From Paragonimus skrjabini miyazakii (Eukaryota; Platyhelminthes; Trematoda; Plagiorchiida; Troglotrematidae), in the NCBI GenBank assembly GCA_014338405.1, contig JTDE01002927.1, forward strand, positions 1 through 64,000: a stretch of DNA of 64,000 bases. Reading direction: 5' to 3'. Position numbers and translations under genes: made by a program. Positions 28,701 through 43,700 of the stretch are shown here, one piece after another (position 1 is the stretch's first letter; every line of letters starts with the position of its first letter). The notes below the pieces were generated by a model. It was not told where the DNA came from and ran no database searches. It saw only the letters and a list, made by a program, of their open reading frames with translations.

Positions 28701-31700
28701 CTCGCTTCCGCTTGTGAGTAATGATCACGTTGCTCGATCGCCTTGACAGAAAAAAGTTACTTCGTGATCACTGCTCAAAAACGACAGTGGTTACATGTTC
28801 AGATATGATGATTCGGTCATGTTCAATGTGAGGTCAATAACGTAGTGGTCAACACGACTGCTTCGTAAAATTGTGACCGGAGTCATAATCACCGCGGTTG
28901 TACAGACATGCACTGCTAACATGTTATAACAGAAAAAACCCGATTCTAGTGTTTCATTTCAAAGCAAGTGGGCTGGACGGTCTACCTAAATGCGAGGACT
29001 GCGATTAAACGTAAGCGGTGTTCAACTCGAAATTAACCAAGCCCCCGAGTACTTACCGAACAATGGAAATTGTTCGGTGTATGTTTGTGTTATGCTGTTT
29101 ATGAGTGTCTGCCAAAATACTCCTCTCGAAGTTGATTGAAATGTACCCCTTATACAGGGGCGGGCTTTGACGGCTACACCCCTTGACCTCAACTGCCTGA
29201 CTCAAGACTGATGTGGTCGAAACGGAGAAGACACATCAGCAATTTTGCACCTTAAGTAATCCATGAGGTCAAAATAACAACCAAAGTGAAACACTGTCAA
29301 ACCTGCAACCGCATGGTTGCACACGCCTATCTGAGTAGGACGTTAATTCGATATTGATTTCAGCTTTAATAGCTCGGTTGAGTAAGCTAATGACGTACGA
29401 GATTCAATGCTTGAAAACTGAGGCGGAACGGTTCTGCTAATCTGCGGTAAAGATAACGACTGCTAAATGGAGAACGATTCAAACTATCGTTTCAATGATA
29501 GATATGACCGCCGAAGTTTTGCTGTACGAACTTGATTTGATGCATGACTGAGTTATTTATACACACGTGGGAGCATATGCAGACGCACAATTTCTGGTCC
29601 ATCTTTTCAATAATTCAAACCGAATTTCATGTGTAATATGCATTTCAAAGTTAAAACCATGTATACAATTTTCATCAGTAATGAAGTACTAAGGATTGAC
29701 ACCGTTGCCTGGCTTCTATACAAAAATGAGAACATCAAGGTGCAGTTTAAGGGAGAAACAACGAAAGAGACATGTCTTATTTCCCAAAATCGCTAGGTCT
29801 GATTTCAGTCAGTTTCTTTTAAGCTACTACACCTTACAAGCGAACAAGTAAAGTTCAGGCGAGAGCGAGAGTATATTATCATGAAAATTTCCGCACAACC
29901 ACTGAATGACTCTATTCATAGAATATTAAAAGTCAAGCCAAAGTTTACTGTAATAGTGGTCATTATTATGACAACTCGTAATCTCGCCGATCACAGGCTA
30001 AAGACATAACCGAACATGTTAGGTCACTTCTGTGTAAACTCAATTCTTAAATAAACGGGTTTTTTTCAGATGTTCACGTGTAACCAAAACACAGTCACAG
30101 TTACTGTTGTTAACATCAAACATTGAGCCGCCGAGCAAAAAGGTGCATTCCAAACTATGTGTTTGACAGAAATTCCGTACGACGCGGAAACGAGATGACC
30201 AGATTGCAATGACGATTGCTGTGATTGATTAACTGTCGCACCTGAAAACTATCTAAATGTTTGCAACTTTACATCCGTGGCCAATGCTCCCTCATTAACA
30301 CCGAGGACGAAGTGGGTGCAACAATAAGTTTCTCAAGCGAAATTACACGCCCCCAATCCCCTTACTTCTCATTAGAATTCAAAGAAAACCCGACAAGAAC
30401 GCACAATCAATGTCACCCACCTGGGAACAGACTTCAGACTGTGGCATTAGATGAAGAATTTTCATTTTCCTTAGTTATTTTTGTCAAGTCGCATCATGAA
30501 TATGCAGTCGGCGTGACTTCAAGCACTTAAGGCGGTGTAACCGCATTAGGGTAGATGCATATTTACGCAGCCACTTGCCTTACCAGATGATAATACGGCT
30601 TGGGTTGCATTTCTCTGTAACAATAGCGAGAAATATACGAGTGTAAAATAGCCAACATGAGGCAAAAGTAAACGAAGTAAGACGGGATAGCATCGTAACA
30701 ATTGCATTGTGGACAACTTATTAGTGACGAAAAATTGGCATATCCAACAGCGGTTCCTATTAGTGTTCTATGTTATCACAAAGTTTTCCATTAGATAGTG
30801 ACAATACCATGGGTTCTACTTAAACTTTCAGGACAATGACCAGTTTTCTGCGACATTCCCGCAAACTCCGACATTAACTAAAACTTACAATTTTATCTTA
30901 CCGTTTGCTTATTCTAAAATACGGTACGACATGCTTACGTGTCCGAAGGAAATCCAATAACTGGTGGCCATAAACCTTTTCTCTCCGAGTAGCTGTTAAC
31001 CATTAAAGTTCATTATATGTTTCAGCCAGAAGTTAGCCGCTTCCTCAAGAAAATGTGTTCCTCTTGGTTACATGTGGTCCAGGGGACAACAACGAGAGAT
31101 TGTAGAGTGTGTAATGATTGTTTAGCAATGAATACTACCAGACTTCTTGACCGTTTCTACCTTCTTCATCTTCTAGATTTCCTTCAGTTTGCCTTCTTAA
31201 CATAATAGGCATCAAAAAGTTAATGTTATTCAGGTTTGTGTGACTACGAAGCTAGTGAGTTTTGCGTGTGATATTCTGCTCAGTAAAATATCACCGATTC
31301 GTAATGACTAATGTTTAGTTGTCATACAAGAGCACTGTTGCTGAATACGTGCTCAGTTTTATATGTTTATGTTGATAACACTGCACGGCCTTAGCCAACT
31401 ACTCAAGTGTTGCATGTGTAAGCCGAAGTAAGTAAACTGTTACACATTGTAGATCTTGCAGTGCGGCTTTTAAGAGTTCATTAGCATTGAGGCAACCGAA
31501 ATGATTCTGCCTTCGTCCATGATCTACGTGAATACACCGCAGTAATTAACGTAAATTTATTAAGGATTACCATGTTTTGCCTGGTTTAGTGTGGCGGAGG
31601 TAAAAAAACAGTACTTACAGTTAATAATCATTCAGGACGATTGCTAACGGGATACGTGATTCAGGTTGCCTCCGATGTTCAGAGAGATTATCACCTCCAA

Positions 31701-34700
31701 CCAGTTACATACCACTCAAAATTACAACAGTAATCTTAGGTTATTCAGATCCTGACTCTTCTGTAGGAGTGCTTGTAGATTCAAGATGAAAACATTCCAG
31801 TTGACCAGCACTGCAAACCACATGTCCGCTCAGAGTAACCAAGCGTCTTTAGTGCCTGAATAAACGTAACCAAGTCGACAATTCTGAGCGGCAGCAAAAT
31901 CTGGCCACTCAGGGTAGAAGACGTAAACCATCTTCAGGTATTTGACCACCGGTGTCTGCGTTCAATCGCTCGTATCGGGTGGCACCAGCGAGTAAGCAGC
32001 TAGGAGGTTAGGAAGCGGGTGTTTGGCACTGATTGTCAAACGAGTTCTTTTGTTCAGTCACTACATTTTCGTGGACTTAAATGGTTAAGTCACGTACTTA
32101 AGATGCCAGCCAGTCGGTCGCCACAGCGAGCACCGTTTGCCGATGCTGCGGCCAACTAGCACAAAGTGCGAGGTGGACAGATGATGACCTGGCGTAGACA
32201 AATGAAATCGTTCACGAAGGTGTTGGCTACTGTAGATCGGGTTCGTCTCCCAGGCTGGAGCCCTCGTGACTCGCAGGTTCGGTGGCTTGAGGCGTTAAGT
32301 GAGTTGCCGACTAATCGAGCTCAGTGGCGTGATTGTTGTCGCTGTTTGGTCGAGTTGTCTGTGAAGTGAGTACACTTAATGACGCGGGGCAGCGAAAGCC
32401 GTAAGGAAACTGTCTTGCTGATGACGCCTTACTTTCACTTACAGCTCCAGTATTTGTTTGCAAGGTATAAACACCTTGAAGTTATGGGTCTGATTATAGA
32501 AGTAGCTATTTTTAGTGGTTAGCTCCCCTCCACTTTCTTTTTTTCTCTCTTCCTATACACGGTTTGCTCTTTCTTCCTCATGGCTGTGTGCATTTAAGCA
32601 TCAGTGTGAAACATTGGTGTATTGTTGTCTATAATGATGATGGTGACACATGTTAACCGAAGAACAAAACAATAAGCAGTGACCTATTTGCGCCTTTGAT
32701 TGTCACATTATCTTCAGACTACTAACTCGTCCAAGATTTGACGGGAAAATACTGTGCGAAATACTACTGCTGAGCTTCAGTGATGGAGCTCAAAATTTTA
32801 TTATATCCATTTATTGAAACGACAGCTAGAGGTGTAGGAATAGTGTTATCCCTTTACGATTCCAGCATCCCCGTGGGGAGAATAGCAGCAATATCGACAG
32901 TCATTCTATCCTGTTTGCAGTTGAGATCACAAGTAACTCCTACGGTTACTGGCCATTTATGCTGGGCTGTCTAACATCGTCATCAAAGATGTCAATATAT
33001 CAGTGGGTCACATCAGGGTTCAACTGCTATGCAGTCAAGTAGCAAGCGACAACTAGGAACAGAAAATGAGAGGCCTAAATTTTGTACACAACCACTGAGA
33101 ATAAGTGATAGGTTAACGACGTTGATGTAAAGTCAATTGTCTTGTTGGAGAATTATGTAAAACAATTCATTCACTTCAAAATATTATTTAGCCAAACCGA
33201 GCCGATATTTTTCCGTGTACTTAACATTAGATCCCTAAATTTGCGTTAATCAGCCTGCCTGCCAAGTTTTATGTACTGTCAAGGATTAAATATTCACTTC
33301 TCTAGTTCGACCATCTTAGCAGGGTAAGTCATTTGTTGAATGACATTACATAGATATTTCAAAACATTTCAGAACATTTCGTATGTTTTGTGATAACACA
33401 TGTTCTGCAGTTTACAAGTTATCGAAATGGAACCAAAGAAATAAATTGATACTCACTTTTGAGAGATCAATTGTAGCCTTTTCAGCAGCTCGTTTCATCA
33501 CTTTGATATCACCGAGAACTTCTTCGCGCGCATTGTTCAGATAGTACAAACGAAGGCATAATGCATCCACTTCATCTCGCATCTCATGCATAGTCTTCGT
33601 ATCATCACTCAAACTTTTTACAGCTTGTCGATAGTTCTCACGTAGTTCTTTCAGTTGCGTCTGGGCAGCCTCGGCCTTTTCCAACGATTCCGTGTATTCG
33701 GCATGCTTCTTTTCCAGTTGCACTTGAAACCTGCAAAATAATTTTCACATAGAAATCTGACTACTTATTTGGAACTCAACATCTGTATTAGAAAATAAAT
33801 CGGTAAGGTTTTAGCCTTCTCATAATCACCTTTGCACGTGTTAGCAACAACCAATATCTCAGAAAAGCATTTTTAATCCAGCCAACATTCCGGCACTCCG
33901 TTATGAAGATTTCGACATTCAGTGTTTTATTTTTGTTGCACACAAGAAATTTTCCCCAGACTAGCTTCAATTATGAGATAATCAGTGGCAATTCGTTACG
34001 CAACAGTGAAAACGGATAAAACGAATGGAGAAATTTGTTCTATGGGTGAACATTTTCGCTGTTCACCGTGATTCGTATTGTGTCCAATAATTTAACCTAA
34101 AGGAATAATTAATCACACAGCAACAAAGAAACTAGTTTGTGTGACGTAATAAGGCAAGCGTCTGAAAACCTAACCTACACACTTTGAAAAGCTTGAAATA
34201 AATTTGCGCACTTCAGGGTTACATAAACCAACTATGCACATTTCCAAACTCATACAAATTCAGTCTACTCTCAGTTAAAAGGACACAATAAATTATATCA
34301 GTCAGTCGGGCATGAAAAGAGAAATCTATCTTCGAGAAGCAATATTCTTGTCGAATGTGTTACGACCAATGTGACAGGCTATGCAGAGTCATCCACGCAT
34401 TCGTTGGTTGTCACTCAGTGCTGTAGAGAACAAAAATGAGTGTATTTGTTGGTCTTCTGATTGACACTTGGATTTGGATTAGATGTCTTTCTAGAACAGT
34501 ATGTACCAACCGGGCATTATGTGTGAACATCCCTCAATGATGTGGAAAAAATACAACAATTTATTTGATATGTAATGAAAGCAATCATCCTGCTGTTTTG
34601 TCTTCTAGCATGACTCATGTAGATTTTTTAATAATTATTGCAATGTTTAAGTAAACATTGCTTGATTCAACATATCTCCCGCATTAAACTTATCACTCAG

Positions 34701-37700
34701 CTGCCACTTGCTAAGTGTTGAATGCAATGTACAGTGGATGAATGAGGAGATTTCACTGATCAAAATTTGTTGTTAATTAAAACAAATTTGCTGTAAAAAA
34801 TTGCTCAGTATTTGTGAAAGATGGTAACCCGATGCCATCTGGTTACTAATTAAACATCACGAGAGCATTTAGGGGATTTTACTGAGTAGCTGCATTTCTG
34901 GACCGTAAGTAATTTTATTGGACACGTTGAGCAGTCGCGTTGATATCGAAAATGTTTCTATTGACATGTAGAAACAATGCGAAGACTCGGACAGCAAAAC
35001 ATAGGACAAAAAATTGCATTATTTCCCCGCACACTAATGTTGTATGATAGATCATTAGTACCAGGTGATGTAATAAATTTATAGTGCCGAAGAATTCTGT
35101 CATACAATTGCTGGTTTTGAACGGGACCACTTGTGAAAGCTCTAGATTCGGATAGAATAGAACTAGCACTCTGAACGGTATATACCGCGTCGAAGACCAA
35201 AGCTTATCGATGTAGTCCTACGCAAAAGGCGTCTTGCAAAGTTGACGAGTTATATCATAATTTTGTAAGTCTGATGAACGTCCCTTCTCCTGTTGCGTAC
35301 TAAACGCTACCTTCATTTAACACTTCCGCCCCTATTTACCGCACAAGTGAGCATGAAGAAATGACATATTTTTAGGTCAGAAAGGCAGTATGGTCAGCCA
35401 AAGTGCCGTCATTCATGCTCGAACAACGTATTGAAACGTCCAATGTGGCAGAACGACTACACAGATTAATATCCATTTACATAATGTCAGTCTGGATTCA
35501 CTGCTGTAAAACAGTCATATCCTGTTCACCCAGTTGCATCGTCCCTGGGCAACTAATTCAATGTAGTCCGCTTGTTTTCTCGATTACAGCAACGCATTTA
35601 GCTTCATCATTAAGGTGACAGTGTTTTCAGAGAGTGTCTGTTATTCACCCTCCATAATTTTGTTAGATGACTGGTTTTCTGAACAATCGCAGTTTACACG
35701 CCTAACTGTTCCATCATCTTTCCTAGCAGACACGAATTTGAGAGTTCCCCAAGATAAATTTTCCTGCCTGGTCCTCTTCTAATCAGGTACAGATGATATA
35801 GCTTTCAACGATTAGAGTTTGAAGATGTCTGTTTCCCTCGTCCTGCAGTTTAATTCAAAAAAATCTACTGGTTGGTTTAAAGCAATCTGCTCATTGGTCA
35901 ACATGTACAAATCTGTTGACGTTTAATCTTCTTTTAAGGAAACTTATCACCACTAGTCTTTGGTTAATTGTCCCAGTGCACAAGTCAAACAAAAGTTTAT
36001 TCCTAGACCCAAACGTTACGTCAAGTCTCAATCTGACACGATCTTTCATGAAAACAATGGTTTACTAAAATGAGAAAACAGAATTTGTTTCACGTCCAAA
36101 GCGTCTTCAACCCCATATACTCTTATCTTTCTCCAGTTTTGCGTATACACTCTACCTCTGGTTGTATTATACTTCTGTAGTGTTTTACAAACTTTTCACT
36201 GAAGATAGTAATTTTTCAGATCCATGTGGGATTTCCTAACCGCAGCGCCATTCCTCATCACACTAATATTGTATTTAATTTTTCTCTATCCATTCAAATA
36301 TACAAAACGATTGCTTTTATGCGTTTGTCCGACTCTGATCATCCTCTTCATTCCGATCTTTCCAGATACATATCCCCATCCAAAACTAGGCCTCGTTCCA
36401 ATTTTGTATATGCCCGTAATTGTATACACCATTCCTCCGTTATTCCTTTTTAAGCAGGATATTTTATTAATATTGACAATTTTGTGAAAGAATTGACTTT
36501 AAATTTGAAATGATAACTTTGTTGGTTGTTTTGTCAGCTGAAGACGTTATTCCTTTTGTTCCCTAGGTCATTTGATGGATTTCACACGACACAGTTCGGT
36601 CGATTATTGACCAAGTCCATCTGCGAATATTCTTAGCTGAAGCCTGGGTTTTGACTCGCACAACTGAGAAAACTTCACATAGAAAAAAGCGGTTAGTTCT
36701 AGTTAAAGGTGATTGCTATGCCGACCACTCAGTCGATTAAATTTCTAACAGTTTAGGTCCGGGGGAATTAGTTTAGTAAGTCACTTTTGATAGGCCAAAC
36801 TAGGAACTTAGTTCATGACAGCATGATCGATGATCACGTAATCTTTCTCGAAATATCATAACTTTTGTCACCTCACTGGTTCACAAGTTTTAAGTGAATC
36901 CAAATGCATACGTTGACCCTATATTCAACGGTATATATTTTAAATGAACTTGTTGAAATAAGCTTTCCCCGAAATGAACTTAAAAAGACAAGCTAGTAGT
37001 GGTATATTGCACGATCTTTGTTCGAACTGGTTTCGCTACATCTTATCAAATACATAATTCAGAAACAAATGTTATAATATATGCATAAAATTGTGACTTA
37101 CGGAGAGTGTTTTGTTCATGTATGAGGAAAAGAAGAAGAAATCCACTAACACTACGAAGGTAGGTATAACTCAATAAACAGCTCCTCTTGCACACACAAT
37201 GGCGGCTTCAATCGTTTAATAGCAATTACCTCGGTAAAGTGGAGTAAACTTTAATTCAGGTGCATAAAAATGAATGAGAATGCCGACGGATTATCAGTCT
37301 CGTGATTTGTTTCGAGCACATAGCGCGCAATCGATGACTTATGTTGACTTACGTTGACTTATGTATTGGAAAACTTTTCACCTTAAGTACGTGGACCAGT
37401 TAGCTAAATTGAAACTTGATTTCACACCCTGTTAAGCAAGATAAACACGGCTCAGTTCCGATTAACTGTTTGCAGAGGCTACGTCCACAAGGTCTCGAAC
37501 TAGAATTTATAATATGCTCTTTTAAGGCTATAATCCATTATATATCCATTCCGGATTCACAAACTGTGCTGATAGACCCACTAGTCGAGCGGATAAGATA
37601 TTCGGCTTGCAACGCAATATCGCCTAACCCTCATTCGCAAATTATTTTTGTTGCTTTCCAGCTTCAGACAGTGTGGTTTATTTGCATTTAGATATACGGG

Positions 37701-40700
37701 TTTTGTGTAGTAAGTTTCATTCAGAGGTTCTGCTTTTTACTTATCCCAGAATGTTCCTTATTATAGTTGTGTGCTAATTTTGCGTTAATGTCAATATCTG
37801 TATAGTGTTGTAACTGACGATGAAAAAGAAATGTGATCTGGAGAGTGTGTCACAGTAATAGTGGGTTACCTGCAAACTTTCATTTGATCTCGTAGTAGAC
37901 AACTGACTTGTAAATACCATTATAATACTTTAAAAAACACTAATCGGTTGTTGTCCTTGAGGCTTAACCTTAGAGCTCTTGGATAACAGATATATAAATT
38001 TAAAAAACCTGTTATTGCTAAACAAGCATTTACGTGATAAAATTATTAGAATCTAAGCTGATAGAACAGCTTAGAGTTGTGTTGCTAAAATGTCCAAAAG
38101 ACTTGTGGTTATGGATCGCGGAAATAAAGTAAGTAAGAAATTGGATGTCGTAGTACAAAATTCTGTTCATATAAGTGTTCACTAAATTATGACAATGTGA
38201 ATTCATAAACTTGAATTAATGACTAACGTGTCTCTTTCAACGAGGTCGGGCAAAGCACAGTAACTAAGGCTTTATAAACACGTGCTTATTGAATGGGGGT
38301 AAACAGACGAGACGATCTGGGAGGACGAAAAATAACTGCACACTGTTGTGACAAACAATCACAAAAAGTGGAACACAAATTCCTTGATAAAATGAAAACA
38401 CATTATTGATTGGCTCCCACAAGAGCGAAACTCAATTCTGATTAATGCCTTCAGTGAGTTTCAGATTACAAAAAGCAAAATATTTGAACATCGGTCAGCA
38501 CTGTTTTAAACAGAAGTAAATCGAAAAAATCAATAACAATTTAACACTAAGGTATATCTTACTGTATGACAAGCACAATAACATATTCGCTGAGTTACAA
38601 TGTTGTTTCAGAACACTAGTAATTACGAGTATCTTTAATCACTGGGAACTGAAAGTAGTTAACTCTTACCCGCTTGAGGCAGTTTTATATAATGTGTTGT
38701 TATCCTCACGTCTAACTCATGATTCACAAGTGATTTCCAGTATACAATGAACAGTGGGGAAGCAAAGAACGATAGATTATAAGTGTGTTGTGTGCGTTGA
38801 TCAAAATACACAGCAACTAGCTGTTAATACTTCACTTCATAAATTCTTTTAATTCGACCAACACGAAATTTGCGGTTCACTAATTAAAATTTACATGCAC
38901 ACAACGTTGCTTTCTGTTTAACAGTGTCGATCTTTCATATTTCAACATGATATCCGAGTGATTGTCATTATGGCTTGGAAATGAATACAAATAGTATATT
39001 CTGTGGCACATATCCATTCATTTTTCCGGCATTCACGTGGCCTAACATGTTCAGTTTCCAAAGATGGTAATGAATGACAACTATGTGATGATTAGGAATT
39101 TCAATTTAAAGCTTGTGCTCGGTCAGTGTACAAATAAATCCACTTCTTTGTCACCAGCTGTAAATTCTACAATGTAAAAACAACAGCAGACCGAGACAAT
39201 GCCAATATGAAACTCAACTGCAGACCTATGTGTATGTCCCATTTGGAGCTCCCACACTACCTTGTGAGAGAAATATCTATTCAGTTTATTTGTATTATAT
39301 ATATGTGACGTTTTATTTTTTTCTAAAACATTATGTTTCCTTTGGTTTGGAGTGACGTGCATAATTGTCAAATTTAACTTTTGTATGATTTACACAGTAG
39401 TTAAATAAATATTAGTGCAGTATTTGCTTAGAACCTGAAACGTGGTTGGATTACGCAATGGTCGATTGGCTGCCCTTCTGTCATGACTTTGAGTCTTTTG
39501 CACCATACTGTGCATACTCCCCGTTAATTTGTTCGTTATTGGCCAAACTTTCATCATTCTTGCCTAAATTATGTCAACATCTTTTTCAGCATACATTAAA
39601 ATTTCATCAAATAGCTTCTAAATCCAACCACACTTTCGATGTTCAACTAAGTGTGCACAGTTGTGAGCAGTGAATCCACATTGTGTTTTCAATAAATACA
39701 CGTGTTACAGTTCTAATGCCTTTGCCGTTTAGTCCTAAAGTGGTGAGGAAAATGATAGGAACAAGCAGAAGAGGAGGACTTAGAAATGGTATGAGTAAAG
39801 CTGTTAGTTGAGGCAGTGAACGACAGCACATGCTATGGTACCTTCTGGTTAGGTTCATGACTGTTATGTATGAAAGAATGAAATGTATGAGTGGATTGTT
39901 GTGCACTGCTTTTCTACATTTTTTAAACTCATTCGTCTCTCTGGTATGATGACCAACCTGGTTTTGTTTACTTTATCCTGAAGAGGACTTTTCAAAATTA
40001 CGACGTGTTTGCTACCAATTCACTATATTGGAGTTTTTTAAATCGAAGTCATTCCTTAGATAATTCTTAATTCGACTTGCCCTGGCTTACTTAATAAACC
40101 GCAAGGTACCTTCTTAAAAGGTTATTCAACTAAGCAATAGTTGTTTGTCCAGGCCATTTCACACAACAGATAAATCTTCTTAGTATAAATCAATGCTGGG
40201 TAACGACCACAGTCACTACTGGTGAACGGTGTTACTTTCACACGCGCTCAATTCAAATGTAGCTTATTATACTAGCCCTTTCTTGACCCAAAAATTACCG
40301 GGAATGATGACGCCATCTCAACCGCGAGGTCGTTGGTTTCAGTTTAATCGATTGGGTCTGATCCACCCGACCATCCCAAAACTACTAACCTATGACTTTG
40401 TTGTAAAACTTGGAATGATCATACGCGTGCTTGTAGTGCACACAACCAGTCGTTTGTACGATGAATTGAACAGTTAACCACTGTAGACATGGTCGTTATT
40501 CTCCTCACCTTTATGTGCATATCTGCCAGTTATGCTGACTGCTGTTTATGTCTGCATACTCCGACTTTGATGACTTTCGTTACTGTACTCATGATAATGC
40601 CAGATTATATGCTATTAAGGTCTGTCATGTTTAATGTTAGTTGACTTACGAAATAGTGTAGTACTTCGATTTGACAAATTTGCTTGTTTTATATTCTGAG

Positions 40701-43700
40701 AAAATAGGTTACCAATCTTACCTTATCATTGTCAGTAGCCGAATTTTACAAACACAATCACCATAACCATATAAACATTTAAACACCATATTTTTGTTAA
40801 AACAAGGGAAGGAGACTCATCTACAAAAATAGCTACGCCTATATTCATACATTTGGTATCATGATGCTTACACCTTGAAGAAAAACAACTAAGCTATAGG
40901 GGATATTAAGACGTCATCACGAAGACAACTTCTTTACTGTCAAGCGTCAGTAAGTGAAGTTACATCACAAACAGCTCAGCCGATCAATAATGACATTCAC
41001 GCCACTGAGCTTACTTAGCTGCTGCCTGACCGAAATTCTCCCTTTACTTAATCAACGGGTCAATAGAGCTTCATCCCTGGACAGGAATCCGACCCACAGT
41101 GGCTAACCGCTCGGTGAGCGACTTTATTTCTTTGCTCCACGTCATCTGTCCACCTCGCATCTTACGCCAGCTGGTCATAGCACCGGCACAGAATGTCCAA
41201 TGTCTCTTGCAAAGTGTGACTCATCGTGATGTCCCGGATTAACTTTTGGTTGGACCACAGTATGATTGATTTATGGAAGTAAGGTGCAGCTCCGAGTTAC
41301 TTACGTATCCGTGTAGAGTGATAGGTCTGAAAAATAGTAACTATGGGACGCAGCAGCTTTTTTTTTCAACTGGGGATTAGAACGTGGTCATTTCGACAGC
41401 TGTGTTTTGACGATGCAGGAAAAAATAGTTGTTCTTTAGGACATAGTTAAGTCTATACATTAAATACTAATGTAAGCTCGCTCTGAGCAGGCATCATTCG
41501 TATCTTCATAGCCTGCGACCGCTTCTGTGTCTCTCAAGCGAATATAAAGATGTAAGGTAGAGTGATTTGTATGATGAGGATCTTTGAAGGTAGAATATGC
41601 AACAAGAGCCATTAACGTCCGTTAATATCAACGTAGAATCGAATAATAATATCACAAATCTAAAACAGGAAGAGGAAAGGAAAGAAGCTGCATTGAGACT
41701 AGGAGAGATTAGAAAACTGAAGAGCCCGAATATTGACCAGTTGGTTGATTCCTACAACAGTAATTCTTAATCGATAAATGGATTAAAAATAACACAACGT
41801 TACGAGCAAGTTGTAATAATCGTTTACAGCAGACCTAGACCGCCATAACTCAGTATTTGTCATCAGAAAACCATAGTGTAGCGAACAAGCTCGTTTTCTG
41901 TTATTCATCATCAGGCTAATTACATAACAATATATATGAAACGGAGCTGTCAAGACAAAACGAACAAAAACAAGTAGTAACTTTGAGTGAGGTCAGAAGT
42001 GTCATCGGCACACACAGAAACAACATTTTGGTACGGTAACGTCACCATTATGACGTAACTAGAACCATGGCGGTTTGATCGGTCGTGGTGTGGGTGGCTG
42101 GCCATGGCAACTTCAACGCCTGAACAAAGCGCTTTTGTGCGCACAAGGGTGGATTTTTCAATCGAATTCCAATCGCTTCAGTTGTGGGTAAAATTCGACA
42201 TCTGACAGCTTTTGAGTGACTGGCGTTGACTCGGTAAATCGGAAGAAAAGAAGAGTCTAGGTTGACAGTTTGATGAGTATCAACGAGGTGTGCAACAGTT
42301 ACGCTGGTAATGATCCTGGTGACTCCGCTACTGATCCAGGCTGGGTGATGCTCATAAATACGTTCATATAAGCGCCTGGTCATGCGACCCACGTAACTAG
42401 TTCCACAGAAAAAAAGTAAATGAGTATACACAAAAAGGAGCCGCAGAAACGGGCACTTTATCCTTCAATCGTAAACACGAAGTTGGAGTAGATTTGAAGC
42501 AGATATGTAATTTTGCACCATAGAATGTTCTGTTGATGACAGTGTTAAGTCTCCTAGTGATCGTTTCCGCAAGCGTATTCCCTTTGAATGGTAGTGAGAT
42601 AAATACTGCTTTTTTTCCGCTAGGTTTATTTTCTCCCGTTTCTCACGACGCTGCATAGTCTTGTCTACAAAACGCTCTGGATAGCCATTTTGTAAGAACA
42701 GTACACGTAGAAACGATAGTTCATCGGAGACTGTATCCTGTGTACATATTCTCATGGCTCTATTAGTCAAGCAGTTTATGAGAGGGACAAAGCTGCTGAA
42801 ATGGACATATTGTCCATTTCAAGTCTCTTTCCTGTAGATTTTGCGTTGAACCGACACATCAGCACGTCGCTGGATGAGTATGTCCAGGAAGGCTAGTTGA
42901 TCGTTACGTTCGGCTTCTAGTGTAAATGTCACGTTCGTCTGGTCCGGGTTGAAAATGGCTAAGATATCTGCTGAGTAAGCATTTTCGCTAACTATACAGA
43001 ACTAACTACAGTATTTACTAGATCACACAATGAATAGTAAGCAAATATGTGTAGCAAATTAGAACGCGTTACAGTATGTTGCAGGGAGTTAATTTATATT
43101 ACAATGTATGCGCATACACCTTTCAACCTAATAAAAGTATTCGACTGCCTACTTTTTTAAACAATAAATAAGTCAAAACTTTGTGCACTGCTCTTGAACA
43201 AGCTGGTATTTCTTCCTCAAAAACTAAAAAGGTTCTGACTTTTTCAACCAGAATAAATTTTAGCTACTCTCCCGTCGGAAAACTCGAGCAACGTCGTCAC
43301 AGTCGTCGACGCTGCTACTTCATAAGAACGATTCTAAACTTTGAAGGTACATTTGCAAGATTGTCCTATGAATACGTAGATGATGTGTTGACCTGTTCCC
43401 ATACTTTCAGCCGTTCTGTTTTCTGACAGTTCCGGATTGCGTGTCTGAACTAACTGGTAACTCCAGCGTGCAAAACACCAGAAATTCTTTTGTGTGCACT
43501 TCCATGTCACACAACCCCCATGTTTTTCGTGCTAATAATGCAAGAAGCATAATAATCTAAGAACATATGATTCTCGGAATGACCTTTGCTCTCCAGAGTG
43601 TTGAAAGATGGTAAAAAAAAGGAATGCATTATCGAACGAACATCGGGCTCTTAAAGAAATCAGGCAGGTTTTACCAACAAACCTTGTAAAGTCTATCCTA

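Larger units (their letters stand above)
27932..33456 (-). other. CCDC40 intron 4
   Basis: 5525 bp with repeat A, a second head-to-head SINE pair, and an RTE 3' fragment. The stretch 29045-31900 shows nothing recognisable apart from short open frames. Confidence 0.65.

Noticed and set aside
36224..36487. Hydrophobic plus-strand frame resembling a membrane protein
   Set aside because: Two overlapping frames are open at once in AT-rich, pyrimidine-rich DNA; the hydrophobicity follows from base composition.
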